Source: Arsenicicoccus piscis
Lineage (GTDB): Bacteria > Actinomycetota > Actinomycetes > Actinomycetales > Dermatophilaceae
Reading direction: 5' to 3'
DNA length: 64,000 nucleotides
Assembly: GCF_022568835.1 (NCBI RefSeq)
Contig: NZ_JAKZHV010000006.1
Location: 62,001 to 126,000 of the forward strand
A program made the translations under genes and the position numbers. Position 1 is the first letter of the stretch. Every line of letters begins with the position of its first letter. The notes under the pieces were generated by a model. That model did no database searches, was not told the DNA's origin, and saw only the letters and a list, made by a program, of their open reading frames with translations. Positions 48,719 to 57,676 of this stretch are shown here, in pieces.

Positions 48719-49510
48719 TCAGCGAGCGCGCAGGTCGATCACCTGGTGCACTCGAGGGTCGGCTTCTGCAAGTGCTCGCGTGGAGGTGTCACCGACGAAT
48801 ACCGCTGTGGCCCAGACGTCTACCCAAGTGAGGTCGGTGCCGACGACGGTGACCGAGCCGCGTCGCGTGGACGGCAGGCCGGTGCGTGGGTCGAGCAGGT
48901 GGCTGCCCCGGGCGGCGGTGCCACTGGTCGCGAGGGCGCCGGTGGCGAGCTCTACGGTCTGGAGGATCTGGGTGCGGTCGGCCGGGTTCTCGAGGCCGAT
49001 GCGCCAGGGCTGCTCGGCGAGGCCTGGGTCGACGTCGGGGCCGTGCCCGGCGACCAGGTCGCCACCGGCGTTGATGCAGAACGTGTGTCGCGGCAGCTCG
49101 CGCAGCACCTGCGCAGCCCGTTCGACGCCCCAGCCCTTCACCAGGCCGGTGGGGTCGAACAGCCTTGGGGCACTAGGAACTACGCCATCCGGACGCTGAG
49201 GCAACCACGCCGAGAACGTGCCCTCGGTAAGCTGCTCGGCCTCGGCGCAGAGGGCCGCGACCTCTCGGACGGGACCGGAGAGGTCGGCCAGCTCGACCTC
49301 GCCCCGGCGCAGGCGGCTGATCGGGCTCGCGGGCTTCCACGTCGAGAAGACCTCGTCGACCCAGCGCAGCCGTGAGAAGACCCGCTGCACAGCGGATTCC
49401 ACGTCGAGGCCGCGCGCCTGCGGGCCGCGGACGTGCACCGAGATCGGCAGCCCCATGATCTGTGCGACGAACGCTCGGTGCTCCACCGTGCTGACCTTGG
49501 CCGCCATCAC
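48719..49510 (-). CDS. apbE: FAD:protein FMN transferase (ApbE)
   Basis: Covalently attaches FMN to a Thr or Ser of exported electron-transfer proteins, using FAD as donor. The 263-residue protein has the ApbE core: FAVSWKP-like FSTWKPASPISRLRRGEVE, FDPTGLVKGWGVERAAQVLR, FCINAGGDLVAGH, GALATSGTAARGSHLLDPRT and the metal site TDLTWVDVWATAVFVGD. It lacks a lipobox, so it is probably cytoplasmic-membrane associated or cytosolic. It overlaps the FMN-binding protein gene by 4 bp; that neighbour carries the target motif. Confidence 0.93.
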   Translation of the reverse strand: MMAAKVSTVEHRAFVAQIMGLPISVHVRGPQARGLDVESAVQRVFSRLRWVDEVFSTWKPASPISRLRRGEVELADLSGPVREVAALCAEAEQLTEGTFSAWLPQRPDGVVPSAPRLFDPTGLVKGWGVERAAQVLRELPRHTFCINAGGDLVAGHGPDVDPGLAEQPWRIGLENPADRTQILQTVELATGALATSGTAARGSHLLDPRTGLPSTRRGSVTVVGTDLTWVDVWATAVFVGDTSTRALAEADPRVHQVIDLRAR

Positions 49511-50019
49511 AGGTTCGCCTGGTCGAGCGCGGACTGCAGGGACTGGAGGTAGCCCGTCGACGTGACCGTCGCGCCGGAGACCATGTCGATGTTGGCGCTC
49601 TGCTTGCTGACCGCCTCCTGGTTGAGGGTGGGGATCGCGTAGCTGTTGATCTCGACGTCGTGGCCGTTCTCGGTCGGGTAGACCACGGCCTCCGCGGCGG
49701 TGATCTTGCCGTTCGTGACGGTGATCTTCACCTGCACGGGGCCCCAGCGGGTATCCACGCTGTCGCCGGTGTAGGTCTTCGTGTCGCTCGTGCTGGACGA
49801 GGAGCTCGAGGACGAGCCGGACGACCCAGACGAGCCGGACGAGCCGGACGAGCCCGTCGAGCCGGACGACGAGCCCGAGCCCGACGAGCTCGACGTGGTC
49901 CCGGAGCTCGTCGTCCCGGTCGTGCTGGGAGCCATCGCGGAGCTCGTGCTGGTGCGATAGCTGAACAACAGGACGACGATGGACAGGGTGGTCATGAACC
50001 AGGTGGTGATGCGGCGCAT
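49507..50019 (-). CDS. Exported FMN-binding-domain protein (flavinylation substrate)
   Basis: A 170-residue protein with an N-terminal membrane anchor (TTWFMTTLSIVVLLFSY), a Ser/Gly/Thr spacer of about 50 residues (residues about 30-80) and a C-terminal FMN-binding domain (DTRWGPVQVKITVTNGKITA, SYAIPTLNQEAVSKQSANID). It ends in the ApbE recognition motif SGATVTSTGYLQSL, whose Thr is the expected FMN attachment site. It is a redox carrier on the outer face of the membrane, between the membrane reductase encoded upstream and an unknown acceptor. Confidence 0.9.
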   Translation of the reverse strand: MRRITTWFMTTLSIVVLLFSYRTSTSSAMAPSTTGTTSSGTTSSSSGSGSSSGSTGSSGSSGSSGSSGSSSSSSSSTSDTKTYTGDSVDTRWGPVQVKITVTNGKITAAEAVVYPTENGHDVEINSYAIPTLNQEAVSKQSANIDMVSGATVTSTGYLQSLQSALDQANL

Positions 50020-50099
50020 CGGGTTCTCCTCAGGAGGTTGTCAGAAGTGAAAGGCGTTGCGGGAGCGCGGGACTCGTGTGGACAACAGAGCCGGTGAGG

Positions 50100-51539
50100 T
50101 CAGTAGCTGAACCGCTCGGCGTGGATCCGCGCGTCGGGGACGCCGCAGTCGCGGGCGGCCTGCTCGGCGGCGTCCATCCATCGCGAAGCACCGCACACGA
50201 ACACGTCGTGCGCAGCGATGTCCGGCACCAGCTGGCGCAGCCCCTCCGCGTCGGACAGGTCGGCGGCCGACTCCGGGAGCCAGCTGTCGCGGCCCTGCAC
50301 GCGCACCCCCGTGACGAAGAACAGCCGGGCTCCACGGCTGGCGGCCAGCTCGGTCAGCTCGTCGCGCCAGATGATGTCGGCCGGGGAGTGCGCTCGGTAG
50401 ATCATGGTGACGTCACCCGGACCCTGCTCCAGGTCCTCGAGCAGGGCCCGCAGCGGCGTGATGCCGATGCCGGCGCCGAGCAGCAAGACCTTGCGCTGGG
50501 TGCGGACGCCCGAGTGCAGCCGTCCGTAGGGGCCCTCGACGAGCACGCGGGTGCCGGGCGACAGGGTGGCGGTGCGCGCCGAGCCGTCCCCGAGGTGGGC
50601 GACGGTGACCTTGAGGGTCCGGCCGTCGGGGGCGTGGGACAGGCTGTAGGGGTGCGCGCGGGTCCAGCCCGGACCGTCCAGGAAGCGCCACTGGAAAAAC
50701 TGTCCCGCCGAGGTCGGCAGCCGGTCGAGGTCACGACCGCGGACGGTGACGGTGGTCGTGGTGGGGTTCACGTGCTCTACCGACTCCACCCGCAGACCGT
50801 GGCGCCAGGAGGTGTACAGCGGCCGACCGATCCGGAACACGACGACCGCGACGGCAGCGGCGATCCACAGCCCCCACCAGAAGAGGGTGGCCGCCGGGCT
50901 GGCGCTGAAGTCGGCGCCCGTCCAGAGCTGGTGCGGCAGAGCAAGACCCGCGCCGAGGTAGCCGTACAGGTGGATCAGGTGCCACGACTCGTAACGCAGC
51001 CGGCCGCGTGCGTTCTTGATGCTGGTGGCGACCACCATGCACAGCGCCACGGTGCCACCGACCGCAAGCAGCATGCCCGGGTAGTTCAGCACCAGGTCGA
51101 CGATCGTCCCCCAGAGGCCCGCCGAGCTGTCGGCGGCGTACCCCAGGGTGATCAGCACGATGTGCGCGACCATCAGGGTGAAGCTCGTGAAGCCGATCAG
51201 CCGGTGCCGGCGAGCGAGCTCGTCCTGGCCGTAGGCCCGCTCGGCGAGGGGGATCCGCGCCATCATCAGCACCTGGATCAGCAGCAGGTCCGAGGCCAGC
51301 AGACCGGTCAACCGGCCCCAGCTGTCGAGGATCCCGCCGAGCGAGCTCATCTGCTGCAGCTGACCGCCCGCGACCCACAGGCCCGTGACGAACAGCAGCG
51401 AGCCCCACATCGCGGCGGCGGCGAGATCACGCCACCTGGTCGGTGCGGCGACGCGGCGGGGACGGTCGGGAGTGGTGCGGATCGTCGGCTGCGGGGCGGT
51501 CGGCAGGTCCGTGGTGAGGGGCATGGTCTCGGTGGTCAC
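50100..51539 (-). CDS. Membrane ferric-reductase-like flavocytochrome
   Basis: A 479-residue protein. About six membrane segments (for example AAAAMWGSLLFVTGLWVAGG and LLLIQVLMMARIPLA) contain histidines suitable for heme (RLIGFTSFTLMVAHIVLITL, RYESWHLIHLYGYLGAGLAL). A cytosolic ferredoxin-reductase module follows: FAD site RAHPYSLSHAP, GPYGRLHSG, NAD(P) site LLLGAGIGITPLRALLEDLE and the end VFVCGASRWMDAAEQAARD. It would pass electrons from NAD(P)H through FAD and heme across the membrane to the flavinylated protein encoded 80 bp downstream. The final acceptor, perhaps Fe(III), is not shown by sequence. Confidence 0.88.
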   Translation of the reverse strand: MTTETMPLTTDLPTAPQPTIRTTPDRPRRVAAPTRWRDLAAAAMWGSLLFVTGLWVAGGQLQQMSSLGGILDSWGRLTGLLASDLLLIQVLMMARIPLAERAYGQDELARRHRLIGFTSFTLMVAHIVLITLGYAADSSAGLWGTIVDLVLNYPGMLLAVGGTVALCMVVATSIKNARGRLRYESWHLIHLYGYLGAGLALPHQLWTGADFSASPAATLFWWGLWIAAAVAVVVFRIGRPLYTSWRHGLRVESVEHVNPTTTTVTVRGRDLDRLPTSAGQFFQWRFLDGPGWTRAHPYSLSHAPDGRTLKVTVAHLGDGSARTATLSPGTRVLVEGPYGRLHSGVRTQRKVLLLGAGIGITPLRALLEDLEQGPGDVTMIYRAHSPADIIWRDELTELAASRGARLFFVTGVRVQGRDSWLPESAADLSDAEGLRQLVPDIAAHDVFVCGASRWMDAAEQAARDCGVPDARIHAERFSY

Positions 51540-51625
51540 GCTTCCACGATCGAGGCGATTCCTGTGCCGTTCCTATGCAGGGCCTCTGCCGCTCCCGTGC
51601 GCTTCGGGTGGGCCTCAGGTGCGCT

Positions 51626-52396
51626 TCAGCCCGGCGCCACCACGACCGCCGCGACCAGCCCGGCAGTCAGGCCGACCTCGACGAGAGCGCCCAGCATGTC
51701 GCCGCTCATCCCGCCGAGCCGAGTCGTCACGCGCCGCAGCAGCGCCGTCACGACGACCGCGGGCACGACCCCGATCGCGACGGCCGGCGGGATCCCGAGC
51801 CCGAGTGCGGACACCGCCACGCACAGCCCCCAGCCCGCAGCGGCGGCGGGCACCGGCACGGTGCCCGCGACAGCCGCCCCCAGTCCCGTAGACCGTGCGG
51901 CCGGCACGAGCGGGTTGCAGGCCCACGCGACCAGCTGGCGCGAGAGCACCACGGCGACGCCGCCGGCGACCAGTCCCCACCAGCCGTGCTGGGCCAGCTC
52001 GCCGAAGCAGGCCGCCTGCACCAGCACGACGAGCGCGATGGCGGCGGCGCCGCTCGGTCCGACGTCGCCGGTCTTCATCACGGCCAGCGCCCGCTCGCGG
52101 TCGTAGGACGCAGACAGCCCGTCGCACGTGTCGGCGAGCCCGTCGAGGTGCAGGCCTCGGGTCGCGAGCGCGAGGTACGCCACGCTGAGGCCGCCGGTGA
52201 CCAGCGCGGGCAGGCCGGACCGACCGAGCAGGATCCCCGCGAGGCCGATCACGACCCATCCGGCCGCCAGCAGGATCCCCGGCAGCGGGGCGAGCACCAT
52301 CGCCCGCCCGGCGACGCGTCGGTCGATCCGGGTGGGCGCGGGGACCGGCAGCGCCGTGAGCGTCCCGAAGGTCATCCGCAGGGCGTCACGCATCAC
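51626..52396 (-). CDS. cobS: Adenosylcobinamide-GDP ribazoletransferase (cobalamin synthase)
   Basis: Integral membrane enzyme joining adenosylcobinamide-GDP to alpha-ribazole, the last assembly step of cobalamin. The 256 residues contain several hydrophobic helices and the family blocks LHLDGLADTCDGLSASYDRE, ALAVMKTGDVGPSGAAAIAL and SRQLVAWACNPLVPAARSTG. Its ATG overlaps the cobU stop by ATGA. It is the last gene of the riboswitch-led minus-strand operon. Confidence 0.95.
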   Translation of the reverse strand: MMRDALRMTFGTLTALPVPAPTRIDRRVAGRAMVLAPLPGILLAAGWVVIGLAGILLGRSGLPALVTGGLSVAYLALATRGLHLDGLADTCDGLSASYDRERALAVMKTGDVGPSGAAAIALVVLVQAACFGELAQHGWWGLVAGGVAVVLSRQLVAWACNPLVPAARSTGLGAAVAGTVPVPAAAAGWGLCVAVSALGLGIPPAVAIGVVPAVVVTALLRRVTTRLGGMSGDMLGALVEVGLTAGLVAAVVVAPG

Positions 52397-52995
52397 GCGT
52401 GCTCACCACCAGGCACGACATCACCGACCACGGGTGCCGACGAGAGGTCGAGCACCCGACCGGCCACCACCAGGGACACCCGGTCGCAGGCGGCGGAGAC
52501 GGCGGCGTTCAGCCGGCCGAGCTCGTCGCGGAAGACGCGCCCGGACGCGTGCGCCGGCACGACCCCGAGGCCCACCTCGTTGCTGACCACCACGACGTCG
52601 AGCGGCGAGTCCCGCAGGGCGGCAACGAGATCCGCTGTGGCCGTGCGCACCACGACAGCCGCATCCGCAGCCGAGTCCCACGCCCCGGCGTCGTCGATCA
52701 GCCGCGTCATCCAGGTGCCGAGGCAGTCGATCAGCAGCGCCCCCGGCCCACGCGTTGAGTCGTCAGCACGAGCCTCATCACCAGCCACGAGCGCGGCCAG
52801 GTCGGCCGACTCGACCGTGTCCCACTGCGCCGGCCGGCTCGCCCGGTGGGCCGCGACGCGGGCGCGCCAGTCGGGGTCGTCCAGCGGGATGAGCCCCGGT
52901 GCCACGTAGGTCACGTCGGCACGACCGGCGAGCAGCGACTCCGCATAGCGGCTCTTCCCGCTGCGGACGCCACCGAGGACGAGGTGGGTCGTCAT
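52393..52995 (-). CDS. cobU: Adenosylcobinamide kinase / guanylyltransferase
   Basis: Phosphorylates adenosylcobinamide and then attaches GMP to give AdoCbi-GDP. The 200-residue protein has the P-loop LGGVRSGKSRYAESLLAGR, VTYVAPGLIPLDDPDW with the usual R-X-H region (WRARVAAHRASRPAQWDTVE), LLIDCLGTWMTRLI and VVVVSNEVGLGVVPAHASGR. It overlaps its neighbours on both sides by 4 bp. Confidence 0.96.
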   Translation of the reverse strand: MTTHLVLGGVRSGKSRYAESLLAGRADVTYVAPGLIPLDDPDWRARVAAHRASRPAQWDTVESADLAALVAGDEARADDSTRGPGALLIDCLGTWMTRLIDDAGAWDSAADAAVVVRTATADLVAALRDSPLDVVVVSNEVGLGVVPAHASGRVFRDELGRLNAAVSAACDRVSLVVAGRVLDLSSAPVVGDVVPGGEHA

Positions 52996-53864
52996 GGCTC
53001 CTCCTGAGTGGTGACCGTGGCTGCGGTGGTTGCAGGGGCAGCGCTGGGTGAGGCGGCTGACGGGTCGGGCGAAAAGGTCACCGGCGCATCGAAGCTTGCC
53101 TTACGCACGGCCCGTCGCAGCGTCCCGAGCACCGGCCGTCCGGCGACGAGCACGAGCACGGCAGTGAGGATCCCGCGCGGCAGGTCCCACGCCAGCGACG
53201 TGATCACGTAGAACACGGCGTAGTGCGCGAGGTTCGTCGCCAGGGTGCCACCCGGCACGAACCCCGCCCCCTCGGGCGCCGACGACGTAGACAGGAACGG
53301 CCAGAACCAGAGGTTCATCACGAGGCCGTAGGCGAGACCGGCCACGAGACCGTACCCCGCCAGCGCGAGGCGCTCGCCCCACCCGTCACGTGGCACCGGC
53401 AGCAGCCCCGCACCGAGACACACCCACCCCGCGCAGAGCATCTGGAAGGGCAGCCACGGACCGATGCCGGTGAGGAACGCCCCGGTCAGCATCGCCAGGG
53501 CGCCGGTCACGAATCCCGTTGCAGGGCCGAGGACTCGACCGGCGAGGACGAGCAGGAAGAACATCGGCTCGAGCCCTGCGGTGCCGGCCGACAGGACGCG
53601 CAGGGCGCCTCCGGCCGCGGCCACGACACCCACCACGGCGATGGTCTTGGCGTCCAGACCCTCGGCGGTCATCTCGGCGAGGACGACGAGGGCGAGCAGC
53701 CCGACGAGCAGCGCGAACAGCCACGGCGCGTCGGTCTGGTGCTCAAGCACACCGGGGCTCGTCACGAAGAACGGCCAGGTGAACGCGGCGACGCCGACCA
53801 GGGTGACCAGGGCCAGGGCGAGGATCGTCGACGGCCGCAGCCGTGGTCGGGAGGTCATGCGCAC
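52992..53864 (-). CDS. ECF transporter substrate-binding (S) component, cobalamin-related
   Basis: A 290-residue membrane protein with about six to eight helices (TILALALVTLVGVAAFTWPF, AVVGVVAAAGGALRVLSAGT, FFLLVLAGRVLGPATGFVTG, GLVAGLAYGLVMNLWFWPFL). The tail is a Pro/Ala/Thr-rich soluble extension. The family is the ECF S component found beside cobalamin genes, thought to bind a corrinoid or precursor. It overlaps both the ATPase and cobU genes. The riboswitch upstream of the operon supports a vitamin B12-related substrate. Confidence 0.85.
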   Translation of the reverse strand: MRMTSRPRLRPSTILALALVTLVGVAAFTWPFFVTSPGVLEHQTDAPWLFALLVGLLALVVLAEMTAEGLDAKTIAVVGVVAAAGGALRVLSAGTAGLEPMFFLLVLAGRVLGPATGFVTGALAMLTGAFLTGIGPWLPFQMLCAGWVCLGAGLLPVPRDGWGERLALAGYGLVAGLAYGLVMNLWFWPFLSTSSAPEGAGFVPGGTLATNLAHYAVFYVITSLAWDLPRGILTAVLVLVAGRPVLGTLRRAVRKASFDAPVTFSPDPSAASPSAAPATTAATVTTQEEP

Positions 53865-55522
53865 CCCTCGACGTCGGCGACCGTCATGAGCGGCAGCGGA
53901 TACATCACCTTGGCGACCTGGGGCGCGAAGGCCGGTGAGCCGCAGAGGATCTCGTGGGCCTCACCGTCCGCCACGATCTCGCCCTCGGCCACCAGCAGGA
54001 CGCGGTGGGCGGTGTCGGCCGCGAGCTCTACGTCGTGGGTGGCGACGAGCACGGCGTGACCGGCCGCGGCGAGCTCGACGAGCGTCGCGCTCAACCGCTC
54101 CTTCGCGAGATAGTCCAGCCCGCGCGTCGGTTCGTCGAGCAGCAGCACCCCGGGGGAAGCGCTGAGCACGATGGCGAGGGCCAGCAGGAGCCGCTGCCCC
54201 TCGGACAGGTCGCGAGGGTGGCGGGCGTCCTCCACCGGCGCCGCGTCGGTCCCGAGCATCCGGTCGAAGAGACCGCGGCAGGTGCCGGGCGGCGCGCCGA
54301 GATCCCGGTCGGCCTCGGCGCACTCGCGGCCGACGGAGTCGGTGTAGAGGATGGTGCTCGGGTCCTGCGGCACGAGGCCCACCGCGTGCACGCGGTCGGC
54401 CGGCGTGGCCCGTGCGGGGTCGAGCCCACCGACCTCGACGGATCCGCGACGGCGGGGGACCAACCCGGCGAGCGCGCCCAGCAGGGTGGACTTGCCGGCG
54501 CCGTTGCGCCCCATCAGGGCGACGACCTCGCCGCGGTGCAGGGTGAACGTCACACCGTCCAGGACGGTGGTCCGGCCGCGCTCGACGACGAGCTGGCGAG
54601 CCCGCAACGCGGTCGCGCGATCCGACCCAACGGCCTCCGCACCCCGGGGCGCGGGTGACGGGTGACGGGGCAGGACAACGGCGCTCGAGGCCAGTCGGTC
54701 GCGCAGCCCGGCGGCGTCGCGCCGTGCGTCCCGCACCGAGAGCGGCAGCGGTGACCAGCCGAGGCGCCGCCCGAGCGAGACCACCGGCGGGTGCACGGGA
54801 GAAGCGGCCATGGCGACGTCGGGCGCCAGCACGGGCGTCGCCGAGCCGCCCCCGACGAGCACGATGCCGTCGCAGTGGTGCACCACCCGCTCCAGGCGGT
54901 GCTCGGCGACGACGACGGTCAGTCCGAGGTCGTGCACGAGGCGGGTGATCGACGCCAGGACGTCCTCTGCCGCAACGGGATCCAGCGCCGAGGTGGGCTC
55001 GTCGAGGACGAGCACGCGCGGTCCGGCGGCCAGCACGGCCCCGATGGCGACGCGCTGCTGCTGACCTCCCGACAGGGTGCGCAGCCCGCGCCGGCGGATC
55101 TCGGCCAGCCCGAGCAGGTCCAGCGTCTCCTCGACCCGGCGACGCATCGCCTGGGGCGCGACGCCGAGTGACTCCATGCCGTAGGCGAGCTCGTCCTCGA
55201 CCGTGTCGGTCACGAACGACGACGCCGGGTCCTGGGCGACGAACCCCACGGCGTCGGCGAGGTCGCGCGGCCGGTGCGTCTGGGTGGAACGCCCCGCCAC
55301 CGTCACGCGCCCGCTCAGGTGCCCGCCGCTGAAGTGCGGCACCAGGCCGTTGATCGCCCGCAGCAGGGTGGACTTGCCCGACCCGGTGGTCCCCACGACG
55401 AGCACGAGCTCGCCCTCGCCGATCGAGAGGTCGACCCCCTCCAGGGCCGGTGTCGTGGCGCCGGGATAGGTCAGCCCCACCCCGTCGAAGCGGATCGTCT
55501 CCGGGCCGCCGAGCACGCTCAT
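53855..55522 (-). CDS. ECF transporter double ATPase (fused EcfA1-EcfA2)
   Basis: Energises the ECF importer. One 555-residue chain holds two ABC domains. The first has VVGTTGSGKSTLLRAING, the signature LRTLSGGQQQRVAIGAVLA and VLVLDEPTSALDPVAAEDV. The second has ALMGRNGAGKSTLLGALAG, the weaker signature DLSEGQRLLLALAIV and GVLLLDEPTRGLDYLAKERL. Start ATG at 55522 (MSVLGGPETIRFDGVGLTYP). It overlaps the T-component stop by 4 bp. The LSEGQ signature in the second half is a normal variant. Confidence 0.93.
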   Translation of the reverse strand: MSVLGGPETIRFDGVGLTYPGATTPALEGVDLSIGEGELVLVVGTTGSGKSTLLRAINGLVPHFSGGHLSGRVTVAGRSTQTHRPRDLADAVGFVAQDPASSFVTDTVEDELAYGMESLGVAPQAMRRRVEETLDLLGLAEIRRRGLRTLSGGQQQRVAIGAVLAAGPRVLVLDEPTSALDPVAAEDVLASITRLVHDLGLTVVVAEHRLERVVHHCDGIVLVGGGSATPVLAPDVAMAASPVHPPVVSLGRRLGWSPLPLSVRDARRDAAGLRDRLASSAVVLPRHPSPAPRGAEAVGSDRATALRARQLVVERGRTTVLDGVTFTLHRGEVVALMGRNGAGKSTLLGALAGLVPRRRGSVEVGGLDPARATPADRVHAVGLVPQDPSTILYTDSVGRECAEADRDLGAPPGTCRGLFDRMLGTDAAPVEDARHPRDLSEGQRLLLALAIVLSASPGVLLLDEPTRGLDYLAKERLSATLVELAAAGHAVLVATHDVELAADTAHRVLLVAEGEIVADGEAHEILCGSPAFAPQVAKVMYPLPLMTVADVEGCA

Positions 55523-56589
55523 GGCGTCACCCTCGGGGAGAGCACGGCGGCGAGGGCGGCCACAGCGATGGCGAGGGCCGCGAGGACGGGCGTCGCGGGG
55601 ACGGCGAGCGGCATGACGGGCGGGTCGATGCCGTCCCAGCCCGCTCGGCTGGCGACGACGAGGACGACGGCCGGGACCAGCCCGAGACCCACGACGAGCC
55701 ACTCGGGCGCCGCGAACCGCGGCTGGCGGTAGCGCGTGCGCCGGTCCCGGCGGGAGCCGAGGGTGAGCGACGCGAGGGCGAGGAGCAGGCCCGCGGCGAG
55801 GGTGGGGAGGCCGAGGACCATCGGGGTGCTGGCGTCGAGCAGCCCGTAGAGCCCGATCACGACGCCGAGCAGCCCGGCCACGGCGAGGACCGAGGAGAGC
55901 CGCCGTCCGCCACCCGGGGCGCGCCGCCCGTAGCCGCGCGCCTCCATCGACGCCGCGAGACGCAGCGACCGCTCGAAGCCGCCGTCGAGCACCGGCATCG
56001 CGAGCCGGCCGAGGTCGCGCGCCGAGCGGCCCGAGCGGCCGCGCAGCAGCTGACCGGTGCGGACGCGACGCGCGTCCTCGACCATGGCCGGCGCGAGCGA
56101 GAGGGCTACGACGACTGCGGTCCCCACGTCGTAGAGCGTGGCGGGGACGTGCCGCAGCAGCCGGCGCGGGCTGGCGAGCGAGTTTGCGGCGCCGACGAGC
56201 ACCAGCAGCGCGGCGAGCGACAGGCCTTGGTAGAGGGCGAAGACCACCGCCTCGGCCGTGACCGGTCCACCCAGCTGCACCCCGGTCATCCAGTGCGGCA
56301 ACGGGACTCGCGGCAGCTCGAAGAGCACGACCCGGCCCGAGATCCCGGCGCCCAACAGGCCGGTGAGGACGACGCGGAGCACGATGCCCACGAGGGCGAG
56401 GACCATGAAGCCGACCAGCGGCGAGCCCGCATCAGGGTCCTGACGCTCGGCGACCGTCCACACCGCGACCGCCACGATCAGCAGCAGCAGGACCGGGTTG
56501 GTGGTGCGCGAGGCCGCGACCGCGAGCCCGAGCGCCCACAGCCACCAGGCGACCGGATGCAGCCGGCGCGGCGCGCTGGGGCTGGGCAC
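55519..56589 (-). CDS. ECF transporter transmembrane (T) component
   Basis: Membrane scaffold that couples the ATPases to the S component. About 356 residues from the GTG at 56589 (MPSPSAPRRLHPVAWWLWAL). Helices include LLLLIVAVAVWTVAE and LVGFMVLALVGIVLRVVLTG. The coupling region has MVEDARRVRTGQLLRGRSGR and the family motif LRLAASMEARGYGR (Ala-Arg-Gly). The start is tentative; AGGAG lies about 25 nt upstream, so another codon may be used. Confidence 0.88.
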   Translation of the reverse strand: MPSPSAPRRLHPVAWWLWALGLAVAASRTTNPVLLLLIVAVAVWTVAERQDPDAGSPLVGFMVLALVGIVLRVVLTGLLGAGISGRVVLFELPRVPLPHWMTGVQLGGPVTAEAVVFALYQGLSLAALLVLVGAANSLASPRRLLRHVPATLYDVGTAVVVALSLAPAMVEDARRVRTGQLLRGRSGRSARDLGRLAMPVLDGGFERSLRLAASMEARGYGRRAPGGGRRLSSVLAVAGLLGVVIGLYGLLDASTPMVLGLPTLAAGLLLALASLTLGSRRDRRTRYRQPRFAAPEWLVVGLGLVPAVVLVVASRAGWDGIDPPVMPLAVPATPVLAALAIAVAALAAVLSPRVTP

Positions 56590-56618
56590 GAGGGCTACCG
56601 GACTCGTCGTGCCGCTCC

Positions 56619-57416
56619 TCAGGCGTTCCGGCGACGACGGGTCATCGCGATGAGCCCGCCGATGAGGGCGAGGACCACGACCGCGAGCACGATCAGGGTG
56701 GTGGCGTTCGAGCCGCCCGAGCTCTGCGAGTCCGACGCCGCGGGGGTCGCCGGGGCCGACGGAGCAGCAGTCGCGCCGCCGGTGGTGGTCGCTGCGGCTG
56801 CCGGCGACGGCGTGGCTCCCGGGGCGGCGCGGAACGCCATCGGGACCGGGGTGTCCGCCGCGGCCGCAGCGGTCGAGATCGTCGCGACCTGCTCGGAGCA
56901 GCCGGCCGTGGGGTAGCCGCCCACACCGCACACCATCCCCGAGTTGCTGAAGCGCACGTCGGCCGCAGCCGCGAGCACCTCCTGGCCGGTCGCGAGCATG
57001 GGGGCGCTGACGCAGGTGTAGTACGGCTTCGGCGGCGTGGTGCCCTCGTCGGCGGCGTCGGCGGACCGACCGAAGTCGATCACGACGGCGACCCGCTTCT
57101 TGCCGTCGACCGCCGGGGTGGTCGAGCAGGCCTGGGCGAACGTCACGGTCGCGCGGGGCACCCGCATCGAGTTCTCCGCGGCGACGGCGAACCGCCAGCC
57201 CTCGACCGAGCCATCGCCCGGATGGGTCATCGACGGGCCGTTGCTCGAGAAGCCCCACTTCGCCCCGGCCAGCTGCCAGTAGCCCCAGTAGCGATAGCCC
57301 CCGGCAGCCTGCGCCGACGGGGCCGGGAGCACGGTGAGCGAGACCAGCACCGCCAGCAGGGCGACGAGGACGCGCACGGCGTGCTGGGTCTGGGGACGAG
57401 CACTGGTGGGGGACAC
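56619..57416 (-). CDS. SCO2322-family secreted, membrane-anchored protein
   Basis: A 265-residue exported protein. It has a signal peptide (AVRVLVALLAVLVSLTVLPA, PSAQAAGG), a soluble domain (YRYWGYWQLAGAKWGFSSNG, four or more Cys), an Ala/Pro/Thr linker and a C-terminal helix (TTLIVLAVVVLALIGGLIA) before RRRRNA. Proteins of this type are regularly encoded with actinobacterial ECF cobalamin importers, so it is probably an accessory binder or stalk. The GTG at 57416 has AAGGAGG 7 nt upstream. First gene after the riboswitch. Confidence 0.82.
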   Translation of the reverse strand: MSPTSARPQTQHAVRVLVALLAVLVSLTVLPAPSAQAAGGYRYWGYWQLAGAKWGFSSNGPSMTHPGDGSVEGWRFAVAAENSMRVPRATVTFAQACSTTPAVDGKKRVAVVIDFGRSADAADEGTTPPKPYYTCVSAPMLATGQEVLAAAADVRFSNSGMVCGVGGYPTAGCSEQVATISTAAAAADTPVPMAFRAAPGATPSPAAAATTTGGATAAPSAPATPAASDSQSSGGSNATTLIVLAVVVLALIGGLIAMTRRRRNA

Positions 57417-57494
57417 CGGGACCTCCTTGGGACAGGGGTCGCCGGGCACCTGGCTCGAGCGGCTCCGGTCCGCGTTCCACGACGGACGAGCGGG

Positions 57495-57625
57495 AGCCGA
57501 CGCCACCGGGCAGGTGCTCCGGCTCACCTGGTCGACGGCATCGCTGCCGGTGGACCGGGCCTACGGTTGCGGGACAGCGCCGGACTTGGACCGGCTTCCC
57601 CCACCTGATGGTTTCGGTGGTCCGA
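57495..57625 (-). promoter_or_regulatory. Cobalamin riboswitch
   Basis: The minus strand carries the conserved core: GGGGGAAGCCGGT, then AAGTCCGGCGCTG, then TCCCGCAACCGTAGG, and 3' the B12 box GAGCCGGAGCACCTGCC. It sits directly upstream of the SCO2322-type gene, so adenosylcobalamin or another cobalamin should shut down the importer-cobU-cobS operon. The boundaries are approximate. AAGGAGG lies about 70 nt after the B12 box, allowing translational control. Confidence 0.9.
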
Positions 57626-57676
57626 CCTTCCCACGCGGGCCGGGGCCAGTCAAAGACGCTCGCGTAGAGTGGCGGC

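Noticed and set aside
49680..52106. Long plus-strand frames opposite the ferric-reductase-like gene and cobS
   Set aside because: Arg/Gly/Ala-rich shadows over two well-identified minus-strand genes.
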